This document shows positions 36,933 to 44,700 of a stretch of DNA of 64,000 bases, one piece after another (the first letter of the stretch is position 1; each line of letters begins with the position of its first letter). The position numbers and the translations under genes were made by a program. The stretch lies in NCBI RefSeq assembly GCF_036013975.1, contig NZ_CP107904.1, positions 1,860,001 through 1,924,000 on the forward strand, read 5' to 3'. The notes beneath the pieces are model-generated. The model saw only the letters and a list, made by a program, of their open reading frames with translations. It was not told the origin of the DNA and made no database searches. The stretch is from Kitasatospora sp. NBC_00458 (lineage in GTDB: Bacteria > Actinomycetota > Actinomycetes > Streptomycetales > Streptomycetaceae).

Positions 36933-37871
36933 TCAGCAGACCGTCTCCAGCCGGTAGCCCGGCTCCGCGGCCACCCCGTCCAGCCGGACGGGACCGCCCG
37001 CCGGCGCCCACACCCGGCCCTCGCTGGCCCAGGCCCAGGCGGTCGGCCGGTACTCCCCGCAGGACGCCGCCGAGCCCTGCGCCCCGTGCAGCACGGCCAG
37101 CCCGGGCAGTTCGCGCGCCAGGCCCGTGCAGAGCACCGCGCAGAGCAGCTCCAGGTCCTCGTCGTTGATCCGCACCACGCCGTCCTCCCACTGGAGCACC
37201 CGGGCCGCCGCGCCGAGCCGCCCGCCCGGCGCGTCCACCGCGAGGCGCAGCTCGTAGACCCCGCTGCCGGCGCCGAGCAGCATCCGGCGGAACACCTCGG
37301 CGCCGCGCTCGTAGGCCGCCGCCACCACCTCGTCGCGCTCCCCGTACAGCCCGCCGTCGAGCAGCAGGTCGGCGTGCCGCAGGGTCAGCCCGTTCTCCCG
37401 GGCCCGGACCAGCCGGGGCACGAAGTCGCCGACCAGCTCCTCCCCCTGGTAGGCGAGGAGCTGGGTCTGCAGCGGCGGGTTGACGAGGTAGCGGTCGCGG
37501 GCGGCCTGCTCGGCCGGGTCGAGCCCGTGCAGCAGGCAGAAGTCGGCGAAGTCCTGCGGGTGGAACATCCGGGCCCGGACGGTGTCGAAGCGCCGCCGGG
37601 CGTCGGCGAGCAGCTCGGCCGTCTCGCGCAGGTACTGCTCGTGGTCCGGGGCGTCGGAGAGCCCCCAGGTCCGGGCCCGCTCGAAGTCGGCGGCACCGGT
37701 CAGCACGCCGATGACGAAGGCCTGGCCGCCGTCGGCCCGGTGCCGGTCGCGCCCCTCGGTCCGCTCGTGGCCGTCGGCCCGCTCCGCCCGCTCGTACCGG
37801 GAGCGCGACCGCGGCCGGGAACCGGCGGCGGTGCAGTCGGGGGTGCGGCGGGCGCGGCCGTTGCGGCTCAT
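36933..37871 (-). CDS. Uncharacterised protein
   Basis: The 312-residue, apparently cytoplasmic protein starts with a basic, Arg-rich stretch (about 1-45). An acidic-helical domain with RMFHPQDFADFCLLHGLDP and a mixed domain with GVYELRLAVDAPGGRLG and WEDGVVRINDEDL follow. ATG 37871 has AGGAG upstream; the frame extends further up without a site. No catalytic motif or family is recognised. It stands alone, convergent with bldD and co-directional with the thioesterase gene across a 434-base gap. Confidence 0.6.
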   Translation of the reverse strand: MSRNGRARRTPDCTAAGSRPRSRSRYERAERADGHERTEGRDRHRADGGQAFVIGVLTGAADFERARTWGLSDAPDHEQYLRETAELLADARRRFDTVRARMFHPQDFADFCLLHGLDPAEQAARDRYLVNPPLQTQLLAYQGEELVGDFVPRLVRARENGLTLRHADLLLDGGLYGERDEVVAAAYERGAEVFRRMLLGAGSGVYELRLAVDAPGGRLGAAARVLQWEDGVVRINDEDLELLCAVLCTGLARELPGLAVLHGAQGSAASCGEYRPTAWAWASEGRVWAPAGGPVRLDGVAAEPGYRLETVC

Positions 37872-38305
37872 CGGGACTCCTCGGGCGGGCGGCGGACGGG
37901 CGGCGGCGGGTGCTGCCGCCGCCCGTTGTCCTCCCCAGCCCCGCGTGGCGCACACGTACGGCGTGTCACAGGACTGTAACCGAGGGTGAATCAGGTGTTT
38001 GGAGTCACGCACGGTTGTGCGGACGGGCCGTCACGCCCCGCGCGCCCGCCCCGCACGCCGGTCCATGGTCACGCCCCGTATCCGTTCGCTCACGCCCAGC
38101 GGCACTGAAGCAGCGTGCGGCGGCAGTCGCGCGCCGGGCGTTCGCGCCCCTCGCACCAAGCGCCCCGCGCGCACCCGTCCGCACCCGCCCCCCGACGACG
38201 CACTCCTGACCCTTCCTCACGTCCGGCCCGGTCCCGCCCCCGCCCCGGCCCCACGTCCACCTGACCCGGCCTCACGACCGACCCGGCTTCACGCCTGACC
38301 CGGCC
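37872..38305. other. Intergenic, 434 bases
   Basis: GTCACAGGACTGTAAC (37965-37980), a 7-2-7 dyad with one mismatch, lies about 95 bases upstream of the minus-strand gene and may belong to its promoter. The rest is low-complexity, C-rich DNA including degenerate GACCCGGC/CTCACG repeats at 38210-38310. No ORF is supported. Confidence 0.5.
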
Positions 38306-39151
38306 TCACGCCTGACGCGGCACCCGGGCCAGCTGGCGGGACTGCGCGACCAGCCGGCCCGCCTCGTCCCAGACCTCGGCATCCTCCTCGAAGTACCCGC
38401 CGGCCAGGTTCCGGGTGGCGTGCACCACCCGCAGCCACCCCGGGACGGGCTTGGCGCGCAGGTGCACGGTCAGCTCGACGGTCGGCGCCCAACCCGGCAT
38501 CCCCAGGTCGAAGGTGACCGGCGGCAGCGAGTCCGCGACCAGCAGGAGCAGCAGCGGGTCGGGCTCGCGGCCGTCGGCGAGCCGGAACCAGCCCTGGATC
38601 CGCCCCTCCCCCGACGGCTGCCCGAGCGCCCAGCCGATGGTGGCCGGGTCGAGCCGCATGTCGAACCGCTCCAGCAGGGCGGCCTGCGCGATCAGCTCCT
38701 TGGGCGCGTGCTCGACGCCGATGCACTGGTCCGGCGGCGGCAGCTGGGGCGGCCGGGCACTGGTGCGCACCTCGCCGTCGACGGCGCCGAGGTCGCCGTG
38801 GGTGGCGATCACCCGCAGCCGCTCGACGCCGTCCTGGCTGAGCGAGGCGGTGCCGGTGGACAGCGAGCGGCCGGTGCGGACCACCTCGGTGCGCACGGTG
38901 GCCGGGCCGGGGGTGGAGGCGGAGAGGTAGTAGCCGCTGATCGAGACCGGGTCGGCGTGGTCGGCGCTCTCCGCGCGGGTGCCGTGCTCCAGCGAGAGCG
39001 CGTGGCCGGCCACCGCGAGCAGCAGTCCGCCGTTGACGCCGCCGCCGATCTGCCAGCCGGCGCCGAGTTCGCCGTCGTACCGGCCGGACTCGTCCGGGTG
39101 CGGGGTCAGGGCTATGCCCTGGTCGAACTCGCTGCGGATCGCCGTGGTCAT
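38306..39151 (-). CDS. Thioesterase-family (double hotdog) protein
   Basis: The 281-residue protein has two hotdog halves: the first holds GAGWQIGGGVNGGLLLAVAGHAL (core IGGGVNGGLLLA), the second VTFDLGMPGWAPTVELTVHLRA (core MPGWAPTVELTVHLR). This is the layout of TesB-like acyl-CoA thioesterases such as the TE_3HD type. It would hydrolyse an unknown acyl thioester. ATG 39151 is the first methionine next to the conserved start TTAIRSEFDQ. It follows nusB across that gene's terminator and so is probably expressed separately. Confidence 0.75.
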   Translation of the reverse strand: MTTAIRSEFDQGIALTPHPDESGRYDGELGAGWQIGGGVNGGLLLAVAGHALSLEHGTRAESADHADPVSISGYYLSASTPGPATVRTEVVRTGRSLSTGTASLSQDGVERLRVIATHGDLGAVDGEVRTSARPPQLPPPDQCIGVEHAPKELIAQAALLERFDMRLDPATIGWALGQPSGEGRIQGWFRLADGREPDPLLLLLVADSLPPVTFDLGMPGWAPTVELTVHLRAKPVPGWLRVVHATRNLAGGYFEEDAEVWDEAGRLVAQSRQLARVPRQA

Positions 39152-39258
39152 GGGGGGTGGCCTGCCCTTCGCTGCGGGGTCGCCGACGGGCGCGGGGCCG
39201 CCGGCGCACCAGGTTACTGGCGAGTAGGCACCAACATACGCCACCCGGGGGAAACGCA

Positions 39259-39296
39259 CGACGGCCGCCGGACCGTTCCCGGTCCGACGGCCGTCG
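39259..39296 (-). terminator. Terminator after nusB
   Basis: A 17-bp stem with one mismatch (39259-39275 with 39280-39296) and a TTCC loop begins 19 bases after the nusB stop. Confidence 0.75.
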
Positions 39297-39314
39297 GTTG
39301 ACGCTGGTGAGCCG

Positions 39315-39752
39315 CTACCGGCGGATGCCGGGCTTCAGCTCCATGAAGCGGGCGAGCAGGCCGTTCACGAAGGCCGGGGAGTCGTCCGTGGAGAACTCCT
39401 TGGCGATCTCGACCGCCTCGTCCAGGACGACGGCGTCCGGGACGCCGTCCTCCCAGATCAGCTCGTACGCGCCGAGCCGCAGGACGTTGCGGTCCACGAT
39501 CGGCATCCGGTCGAGCGTCCAGCCGACCGCGTACTGCGAGATCAGCTCATCGATGCGGCGGGCGTACTGGACGTAGCCCTCGACCAGCTCCATCGTGTAC
39601 TCGCCCACCTGCGGGGTGCCCTCGTCCGGCTTGGCCACCCGGGCCCGGGCCACCCAGTCGGCGAGGACCGTCAGCGGGTCGACCCCGCGGTGGTCGGCCT
39701 CGAAGAGGATCTGGAAGGCTCGCGTACGGGCCTTGGTGCGTGCGGACGACAC
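39315..39752 (-). CDS. nusB: Transcription antitermination factor NusB
   Basis: The 145-residue all-helical RNA-binding protein acts with NusE/S10 in rRNA antitermination. Family motifs are ARTKARTRAFQILFEADHRG at the start (core RTRAFQILFEAD), RIDELISQYAVGWTLDRMPIVDRNVLRLG (core DRMPIVDRNVLRLGAYEL) and VPDAVVLDEAVEIAKEFS. It starts four bases after the efp stop and is surely co-transcribed with it, as in other actinobacteria. Confidence 0.95.
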   Translation of the reverse strand: MSSARTKARTRAFQILFEADHRGVDPLTVLADWVARARVAKPDEGTPQVGEYTMELVEGYVQYARRIDELISQYAVGWTLDRMPIVDRNVLRLGAYELIWEDGVPDAVVLDEAVEIAKEFSTDDSPAFVNGLLARFMELKPGIRR

Positions 39753-39756
39753 GGAC

Positions 39757-40320
39757 TTACTTCACCCGGCCGAGGTAGCTGCCGTCGCGGGTGTCGACCT
39801 TGATCTTCTCACCGGTGACGATGAAGAGCGGGACGGCGATCTCGGCGCCGGTCTCCAGGGTGGCCGGCTTGGAGCCGCCGGTGGAGCGGTCGCCCTGCAC
39901 ACCCGGCTCGGTGTGCGAGATGAGCAGCTCGACCGAGGCCGGGAGCTCGATGTACAGCGGCGCGCCCTCGTACATGGCGACCAGGGCCTCGAAGCCCTCA
40001 AGCAGGTACTTGGCGGCGTCACCGACGACGGCCGGCTCGACCGTGACCTGGTCGTAGGTGTCCGTGTCCATGAACACGAAGTTCTCGCCGTCCTTGTACG
40101 AGAACTGCATGCCGCGCTTGTCGACGCTGGCGGTCTCGACCTTGGTGCCGGCGTTGAAGGTCTTGTCGACGACCTTGCCCGACAGGACCTCCTTGAGCTT
40201 GGTGCGCACGAAGGCCGGACCCTTGCCGGGCTTGACGTGCTGGAACTCGACGACGGACCAGAGCTTGCCGCCCTCCAGCTTGAGGACCATGCCGTTCTTG
40301 AGATCGTTCGTGGAAGCCAC
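39757..40320 (-). CDS. efp: Elongation factor P
   Basis: The 187-residue, three-barrel protein helps ribosomes through polyproline stretches. The tip loop KPGKGPAF (30-37) carries K33, in the PGKGP context known for actinobacterial EF-P that works without a lysyl modification. No epmA/epmB-type genes are nearby, in keeping with that. The C-terminal OB domain ends [19 protein letters not shown]. It follows the M24 peptidase gene by 85 bases and precedes nusB. Confidence 0.95.
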   Translation of the reverse strand: MASTNDLKNGMVLKLEGGKLWSVVEFQHVKPGKGPAFVRTKLKEVLSGKVVDKTFNAGTKVETASVDKRGMQFSYKDGENFVFMDTDTYDQVTVEPAVVGDAAKYLLEGFEALVAMYEGAPLYIELPASVELLISHTEPGVQGDRSTGGSKPATLETGAEIAVPLFIVTGEKIKVDTRDGSYLGRVK

Positions 40321-40405
40321 GGGCGCACTTACTCCTGGATATAGCTGTCAAGGAACCAAGGGATTGCGTCCGGTTCACCGCGGCTGCTCTTCAGCAGTGC
40401 GCGGC

Positions 40406-41512
40406 TCACAGGGCGAGGAGCTCCTTGGTGGTGATGGTGAGCAGCTCGGGCCCGCCCTCCTCTGGGGGGCGCACGACGAGCGTGTCCTCGATCCGGACAC
40501 CGCCCCGGCCCGGGAGGTGGACCCCTGGACCGACGGTGACCGGCACGCGGCTGTCCAGTTTACCCATGTCCGAAGGGCCCAGGCGCGGCGCCTCCCGGAT
40601 CTCCAGCCCGATGCCGTGACCGATCGGGTGCGGAGAGGCCTCGGTGTGCCCGGCGGCGTGCAGGATCTCCCGCGCGGCCTGGTCGGGCACGTACTGCTCG
40701 ACGCCCGGTCCGAGCGCCTCCCGCCCGGCCCGCTGGGCGCGGAACACCAGCCGGTGGAGCTCCACCTGCCAGGGCGCCGGGGCCGCCCCGATCACGAAGG
40801 TCCGGGCGGTCGACACCCCGTACCCGCGGTACCGGGCGCCCAGCACCACGGTCAGGAAGTCGCCCTCCTCCACCCGCCGGTCGGTGGGCTGGTGCGCCTG
40901 CTGGCCCGAGTGGCTGCCGGTGCCGACCGAGACCGGGAACGCCGCCCGGTCCGCGCCGTGGTCGATCATCCGGCGCTCCAGCTCCATCGCCAGGTGCCGC
41001 TCGGTCCGGCCGACCAGGATCGACTCCAGCAGCTCGCCGAGCGCCTGGTCGGCGATCTCGGCCGCGATCCGCAGATCGGCGATCTCGTGCTCGTCCTTCA
41101 CCACCCGCAGCCGCTCCACCGCCTGGCCCAGGTCGGCCAGCCGCACGCCCTCGGCCAGCCCCGCCACGGAGCGGTGCCGGGTGACGGTCAGGTCGTGCTC
41201 CTCCACCGCCAGACCGCCCACCCCCAGCCGCGCCGCCGAGGCGGCCGCCGCCAGCGCGGTGTCGGCCCCGGCCGCGACCGGCACCCGGGTGACGTCCGCG
41301 GCGATCAGGTGCTCCCCCGCGTCGTCCGGCGGCAGGTCGTCGGGCAGCGTCAGCAGCACCCGGTCCCGGGTGAGCAGCAGCGTCGCCCCGCACGGCGGGC
41401 ACCCGGTCAGGTACCGCACGTTCGCCGCCCTGGTGATCAGCGCCGCGTCGGCCCCGGTCGCACTGCAGTGCTCCCGCAACCGCTCCCGCCGGCCCGCGTA
41501 CGCATCAGACAT
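40406..41512 (-). CDS. M24 (Xaa-Pro peptidase)-family protein, probably inactive metal site
   Basis: The 368-residue protein has the creatinase-like N-terminal domain and the pita-bread domain of Xaa-Pro dipeptidases. In active members two metal-ligand Asp lie in segments of the type VDFGA...SDxTRT; here they read TVVLGARYRGYGVSTARTF, so both Asp appear replaced by Val and Ser. The His of HPIGHGIGLEI and the Glu of RIEDTLVV remain. It stands just upstream of efp, a conserved actinobacterial arrangement where it is usually annotated pepQ. The role may be non-catalytic. Confidence 0.75.
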   Translation of the reverse strand: MSDAYAGRRERLREHCSATGADAALITRAANVRYLTGCPPCGATLLLTRDRVLLTLPDDLPPDDAGEHLIAADVTRVPVAAGADTALAAAASAARLGVGGLAVEEHDLTVTRHRSVAGLAEGVRLADLGQAVERLRVVKDEHEIADLRIAAEIADQALGELLESILVGRTERHLAMELERRMIDHGADRAAFPVSVGTGSHSGQQAHQPTDRRVEEGDFLTVVLGARYRGYGVSTARTFVIGAAPAPWQVELHRLVFRAQRAGREALGPGVEQYVPDQAAREILHAAGHTEASPHPIGHGIGLEIREAPRLGPSDMGKLDSRVPVTVGPGVHLPGRGGVRIEDTLVVRPPEEGGPELLTITTKELLAL

Positions 41513-41650
41513 GGGTCGAGCCTACGAACCCCCACCCCGATCCGCCCGCCGAACGCCCCCACCCGGGCACGGGGGCGGCGCCCGCCGGGCCTCCGGGGGC
41601 CGGGGAGGGCGCCGGGGAGGGCGCCGCGTCCGGCGCCGGGAGGGGCCTCC

Positions 41651-41674
41651 GGGAGCCGCACGGATGCGGCTCCC
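41651..41674 (-). terminator. Terminator after the Ni/Co permease gene
   Basis: GGGAGCCGCA and TGCGGCTCCC form a perfect 10-bp stem with a CGGA loop, about 50 bases after the permease stop. Confidence 0.7.
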
Positions 41675-41677
41675 GTG

Positions 41678-41707
41678 CCCGGTCGGCCCGGTGCCGCGCC
41701 GACCGGG
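41678..41707 (-). terminator. Second hairpin after the Ni/Co permease gene
   Basis: CCCGGTCGGC (41678-41687) and GCCGACCGGG (41698-41707) pair perfectly around a 10-base loop. It lies between the permease stop and the first terminator hairpin. Confidence 0.55.
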
Positions 41708-41723
41708 CCGGGCCGGGCCGGGG

Positions 41724-42908
41724 CTACCCGGCCTCCCCCGCCGGCTCGGGAGCCGCCTCGGGAGCCGCCTCGGGGGCCGGAGCGGCGGCCGGTGCCGGTC
41801 GGAGCGGCTGCGGGCTCCACTTCCGCTCGACGCCCGCCAGCCGCCAGTACGCGATGGCCGCCGCCCAGACCACCACGAACAGGCCGACGATCGCGTAGCC
41901 GACGTTGTCCAGCGAGATCTCCGCGATCCAGCCGCTCACCGGGTCGGTGAGGTCGAGCTTCTCGTGCAGCACCCCGACCAGTTCGATGGTCCCGATGATG
42001 AACGCCACCGCGATCGACAGCCCGGTGATGGTCAGGTTGTAGTAGACCTTCCGCACCGGGTTGGAGAACGCCCACTGGTAGGCGAAGTTCATGAAGGTGC
42101 CGTCCAGCGTGTCGAACAGGCTCATCCCGGCCGCGAACAGCAGCGGCAGGCAGACGATCGCGTACCAGGGCAGGCCCGAGGCCGCACCGGAGCCGGCCAT
42201 CACCATCAGCGACACCTCGGTCGCGGTGTCGAAGCCCAGGCCGAGCACCATCCCGACCGGGAACATCTGGCCCGGCCGGGTGATCGAGCGGGTCGCCCGG
42301 TTGAGCACCCGCGCCAGGAAGCCCCGCGCGTTCAGGTGCTCCTCCAGCTCGGCCTCGTCGTACCGCCCGGCGCGCATCGAGCGGAACACCTTGAGGATGC
42401 CGAACAGCGCCGCGAGGTTGAGCGCGCCGATCAGGTAGAGGAACACCCCGGAGGCCGAGGTCCCGACCACGCCCAGCCACTGGTGGGTGGTGGACTCGTC
42501 GTCCATCAGCGTTCCGGCCAGCTGGGCGCCGCCCGCCACCAGGGCCGCCATCAGCACGACCATCGAGGAGTGCCCGAGGGCGAACCAGAAGCCCACCGAG
42601 ACCGGCCGCTTGCCGTCCGCCATCAGCTTGCGCGTGGTGTTGTCGATCACCGCGATGTGGTCGGCGTCGAAGGCGTGCCGCATGCCGAGGGTGTAGGCGG
42701 TGATGCCCAGGCCCACCCCGAAGACCTGGGTCCCGACCTCGTACTCCTCCGGCGCGACCAGGAATATCAGGGTGCCGAAGGCCACCACGTGCATGGCCAG
42801 GATCACACCCATCAGGCCGGCCGTGCGGAGGCTGTCCTCCCGCCTCCAGCGGAACGTCGGCAGGACGCTCGACGCCGTCGGATCGGCGGCGGTTTCGGGC
42901 AGGGTCAT
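41724..42908 (-). CDS. NiCoT-family nickel/cobalt permease
   Basis: The 394-residue membrane protein has about eight hydrophobic segments. The family signature HX4DH is present as RHAFDADHIAVIDNTTRK (H78...D83-H84), which selects Ni2+ and Co2+. LGHSSMVV and LGFDTATEV are the other NiCoT motifs. The C-terminus is an Ala/Pro/Glu repeat tail (PEAAPEAAPEP). ATG 42908 lies about 50 bases after a cobalamin riboswitch, which argues for cobalt uptake for B12. It diverges from an NmtR-like ArsR gene. Confidence 0.9.
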   Translation of the reverse strand: MTLPETAADPTASSVLPTFRWRREDSLRTAGLMGVILAMHVVAFGTLIFLVAPEEYEVGTQVFGVGLGITAYTLGMRHAFDADHIAVIDNTTRKLMADGKRPVSVGFWFALGHSSMVVLMAALVAGGAQLAGTLMDDESTTHQWLGVVGTSASGVFLYLIGALNLAALFGILKVFRSMRAGRYDEAELEEHLNARGFLARVLNRATRSITRPGQMFPVGMVLGLGFDTATEVSLMVMAGSGAASGLPWYAIVCLPLLFAAGMSLFDTLDGTFMNFAYQWAFSNPVRKVYYNLTITGLSIAVAFIIGTIELVGVLHEKLDLTDPVSGWIAEISLDNVGYAIVGLFVVVWAAAIAYWRLAGVERKWSPQPLRPAPAAAPAPEAAPEAAPEPAGEAG

Positions 42909-42956
42909 CTGCGGATCACGCTCCAGCACCTCGTGGAATGACGTTCGTGAGATGCC

Positions 42957-43131
42957 GTGGCCGGTCTCCTGGCTTACGGGCTTCCGGTACCCGCCTTCCC
43001 GGACGCGAGGCGTCCAGTGGCGTCGTGGGTACCGACGACTCCCCCGATCACAGTGGCGAGGGCCGCTCCGGACTGGGACCCCTGAGGGTCCGCCACCGGT
43101 CTTCCCGAGCACCACGGCGGGGAACACCGTA
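42957..43131 (-). ncRNA. Cobalamin (B12) riboswitch
   Basis: On the minus strand the leader shows the three conserved parts in order: GCCACTG (43051-43057), GGGAAGGCGGGT (42989-43000), and the 3' box GTAAGCCAGGAGACCGGCC (42959-42977). The 5' part GGTGTTCCCCGCC closes the structure. It ends about 50 bases before the permease ATG, so AdoCbl or another cobalamin would shut off cobalt import, probably by masking the start region. Confidence 0.92.
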
Positions 43132-43146
43132 GGGGCCCCCGAACAC

Positions 43147-43175
43147 CCTTGCAAGGCTGCGCACCTGCGCAGGTG
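43147..43175. promoter_or_regulatory. Candidate ArsR operator
   Basis: CACCTGCGCAGGTG (43162-43175) is a perfect 14-bp palindrome and CCTTGCAAGG (43147-43156) a perfect 10-bp one. They lie between the riboswitch and the divergent ArsR gene, where both promoters must be. Confidence 0.55.
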
Positions 43176-43212
43176 TCCGGGATCACAGCCCGCCGGCTGC
43201 AAGAATGCGGGC

Positions 43213-43632
43213 ATGCATCTCGTACCGGCCGACCGCGCGGGCCACCGCACCATCGACGGGCACCGGGTCTGCGAGGCGATCGCGGCGATCGGCGACGCCC
43301 ACCGGGTCCGGACCTGGGCCGAGCGCTTCTCACTGCTCGCCGACCCCGGGCGGCTCTCCCTGCTGCTCGCCCTGCACCGGGCCGGGCCGCTCGCCGTCAC
43401 CGACCTGGCGGTCGCCACCGGCATGCGCGACCCGGCCGTCTCCCAGGCGCTGAGGCTGCTGCGCACCGCGGGCGTGGTGGCCGGGGAGAAGGACGGACGT
43501 GTGGTGCGCTACCGGCTCGTCGACGACGCCATGCGCCCCCTCCTCGACGAGTGCGCCGGGGGCGAGCACATCGAGCTCCCCGGTCACACGGCCGACGAGG
43601 AGCGTCCCGGGTCCACCGCCGCGACCGGCTGA
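43213..43632 (+). CDS. ArsR-family metal sensor, NmtR-like
   Basis: The 139-residue winged-helix protein resembles the mycobacterial Ni/Co sensor NmtR: GPLAVTDLAVATGMRDPAVSQALRLLR, here cited by its core DLAVATGMRDPAVSQALR, then the wing GRVVRYRLVDD. H2 and further His in the N-terminal arm, D100-region Asp residues, and the C-terminal GGEHIEL and PGHTADEE could bind metal, though one NmtR ligand position seems to be Ala. It probably represses the divergent permease when nickel or cobalt is ample. ATG 43213 is used; no strong ribosome-binding site is seen. Confidence 0.8.
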   Translation: MHLVPADRAGHRTIDGHRVCEAIAAIGDAHRVRTWAERFSLLADPGRLSLLLALHRAGPLAVTDLAVATGMRDPAVSQALRLLRTAGVVAGEKDGRVVRYRLVDDAMRPLLDECAGGEHIELPGHTADEERPGSTAATG

Positions 43633-43714
43633 CCGTTCCTCCGACCGGACGGCTGGCGGGGTACGGCGGCCGACCGCCGCGCCCCGGCGCCGCTCCCCCG
43701 CGGCGGCGGAACCG

Positions 43715-44524
43715 CTACGCCCGCTGGCAGGTCGGGCACCAGAAGAGGTTACGCGAGGCGTGCTCCTCGGTGCGGACGTCGGTGCCGCAGACCAGGCAGG
43801 GCATGGCGGCCCGGCGGTAGACGTAGACCTCTCCGCCGTGGTCGTCGACGCGCGGCGGCCGGCCCATCGCCTCCGGGGTGTGCTCGGGCCGGACGGTGTC
43901 GATCCGGCCCGCGCCGACGCCCTCGCGCATCAGCGCGACCAGGTCCGCCCAGATCGCGTCCCACTCGGCGCGGCGCAGGTCGCGGCCGGCCCGGTGCGGG
44001 TCGATGCCGTGCCGGAACAGCACCTCGGCGCGGTAGACGTTGCCGACCCCCGCCAGCACCTTCTGGTCCATCAGCAGCGCCGCGACCGTCGTCCGGCTGC
44101 CGGATATCCGCCGCCAGGCGAGCTCCGGGTCGGCGTCGGCCCGCAGCGGGTCGGGCCCGAGCCGGGCGGCGACGGCCGCCTTCTCCTCGCCGGTGATCAG
44201 CGCGCAGGTGTTGGGGCCGCGCAGGTCGGCGAAGTGGTCGTCGTTCTCCAGCCGCAGCCGGACCAGGCCGACCGGCGCCGGAGCCGGCCCGTCCCCGAAG
44301 CTGAAGCCGCCGTAGAGGCCGAGGTGGACGTGGACCCACGCGTCGTCCGCAAAGCCCAGGAACAGGTGCTTGCCGGTGGCCTCGGCCGCGACCAGCTCCT
44401 GCCCGTCGATCAGTGCGGCGCTGTCCGCGAACCGGCCCTGCGGGCTGGTGGCACGGACCGGACGGCCACCGAAGGCCCGGTGGTTCTCGGCGGCGAGACG
44501 GTGGATGATGTGGCCTTCCGGCAC
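43715..44524 (-). CDS. Fpg/Nei-family DNA glycosylase
   Basis: The 269-residue base-excision enzyme starts PEGHIIHRLA, with the N-terminal Pro nucleophile and E3 of the family; the EGH variant is typical of actinobacterial Nei-like enzymes. The H2TH region is VLAGVGNVYRAEVLFRHGI. The C-terminal zinc finger is intact: CLVCG plus CPTC. It would remove oxidised bases and nick the abasic site. It is monocistronic; a repeat-rich 176-base gap lies upstream of it. Confidence 0.9.
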   Translation of the reverse strand: MPEGHIIHRLAAENHRAFGGRPVRATSPQGRFADSAALIDGQELVAAEATGKHLFLGFADDAWVHVHLGLYGGFSFGDGPAPAPVGLVRLRLENDDHFADLRGPNTCALITGEEKAAVAARLGPDPLRADADPELAWRRISGSRTTVAALLMDQKVLAGVGNVYRAEVLFRHGIDPHRAGRDLRRAEWDAIWADLVALMREGVGAGRIDTVRPEHTPEAMGRPPRVDDHGGEVYVYRRAAMPCLVCGTDVRTEEHASRNLFWCPTCQRA

Positions 44525-44598
44525 GGGCGCGGCTCCCCCTGGTGGTGCGATCAGGACCCGTCCATCTTCTCAGCCGGCACCGACAGACCGGGCCGGCG

Positions 44599-44678
44599 GA
44601 CAGCCGCACGGACAGCCGCACGAACGGACTGTCGGACCGCCGGACGAACGGACGGGCAGCCGGTCGGACGAACGGACG
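44599..44678. repeat. Short tandem repeats in an intergenic gap
   Basis: GACAGCCGCACG occurs twice in tandem (44599-44610, 44611-44622). CGGACGAACGGACG occurs twice (44641-44654, 44665-44678). The gap lies between the P-loop gene and the Nei gene. Confidence 0.6.
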
Positions 44679-44700
44679 AGCGGCCCGTCGGACCGACCGC

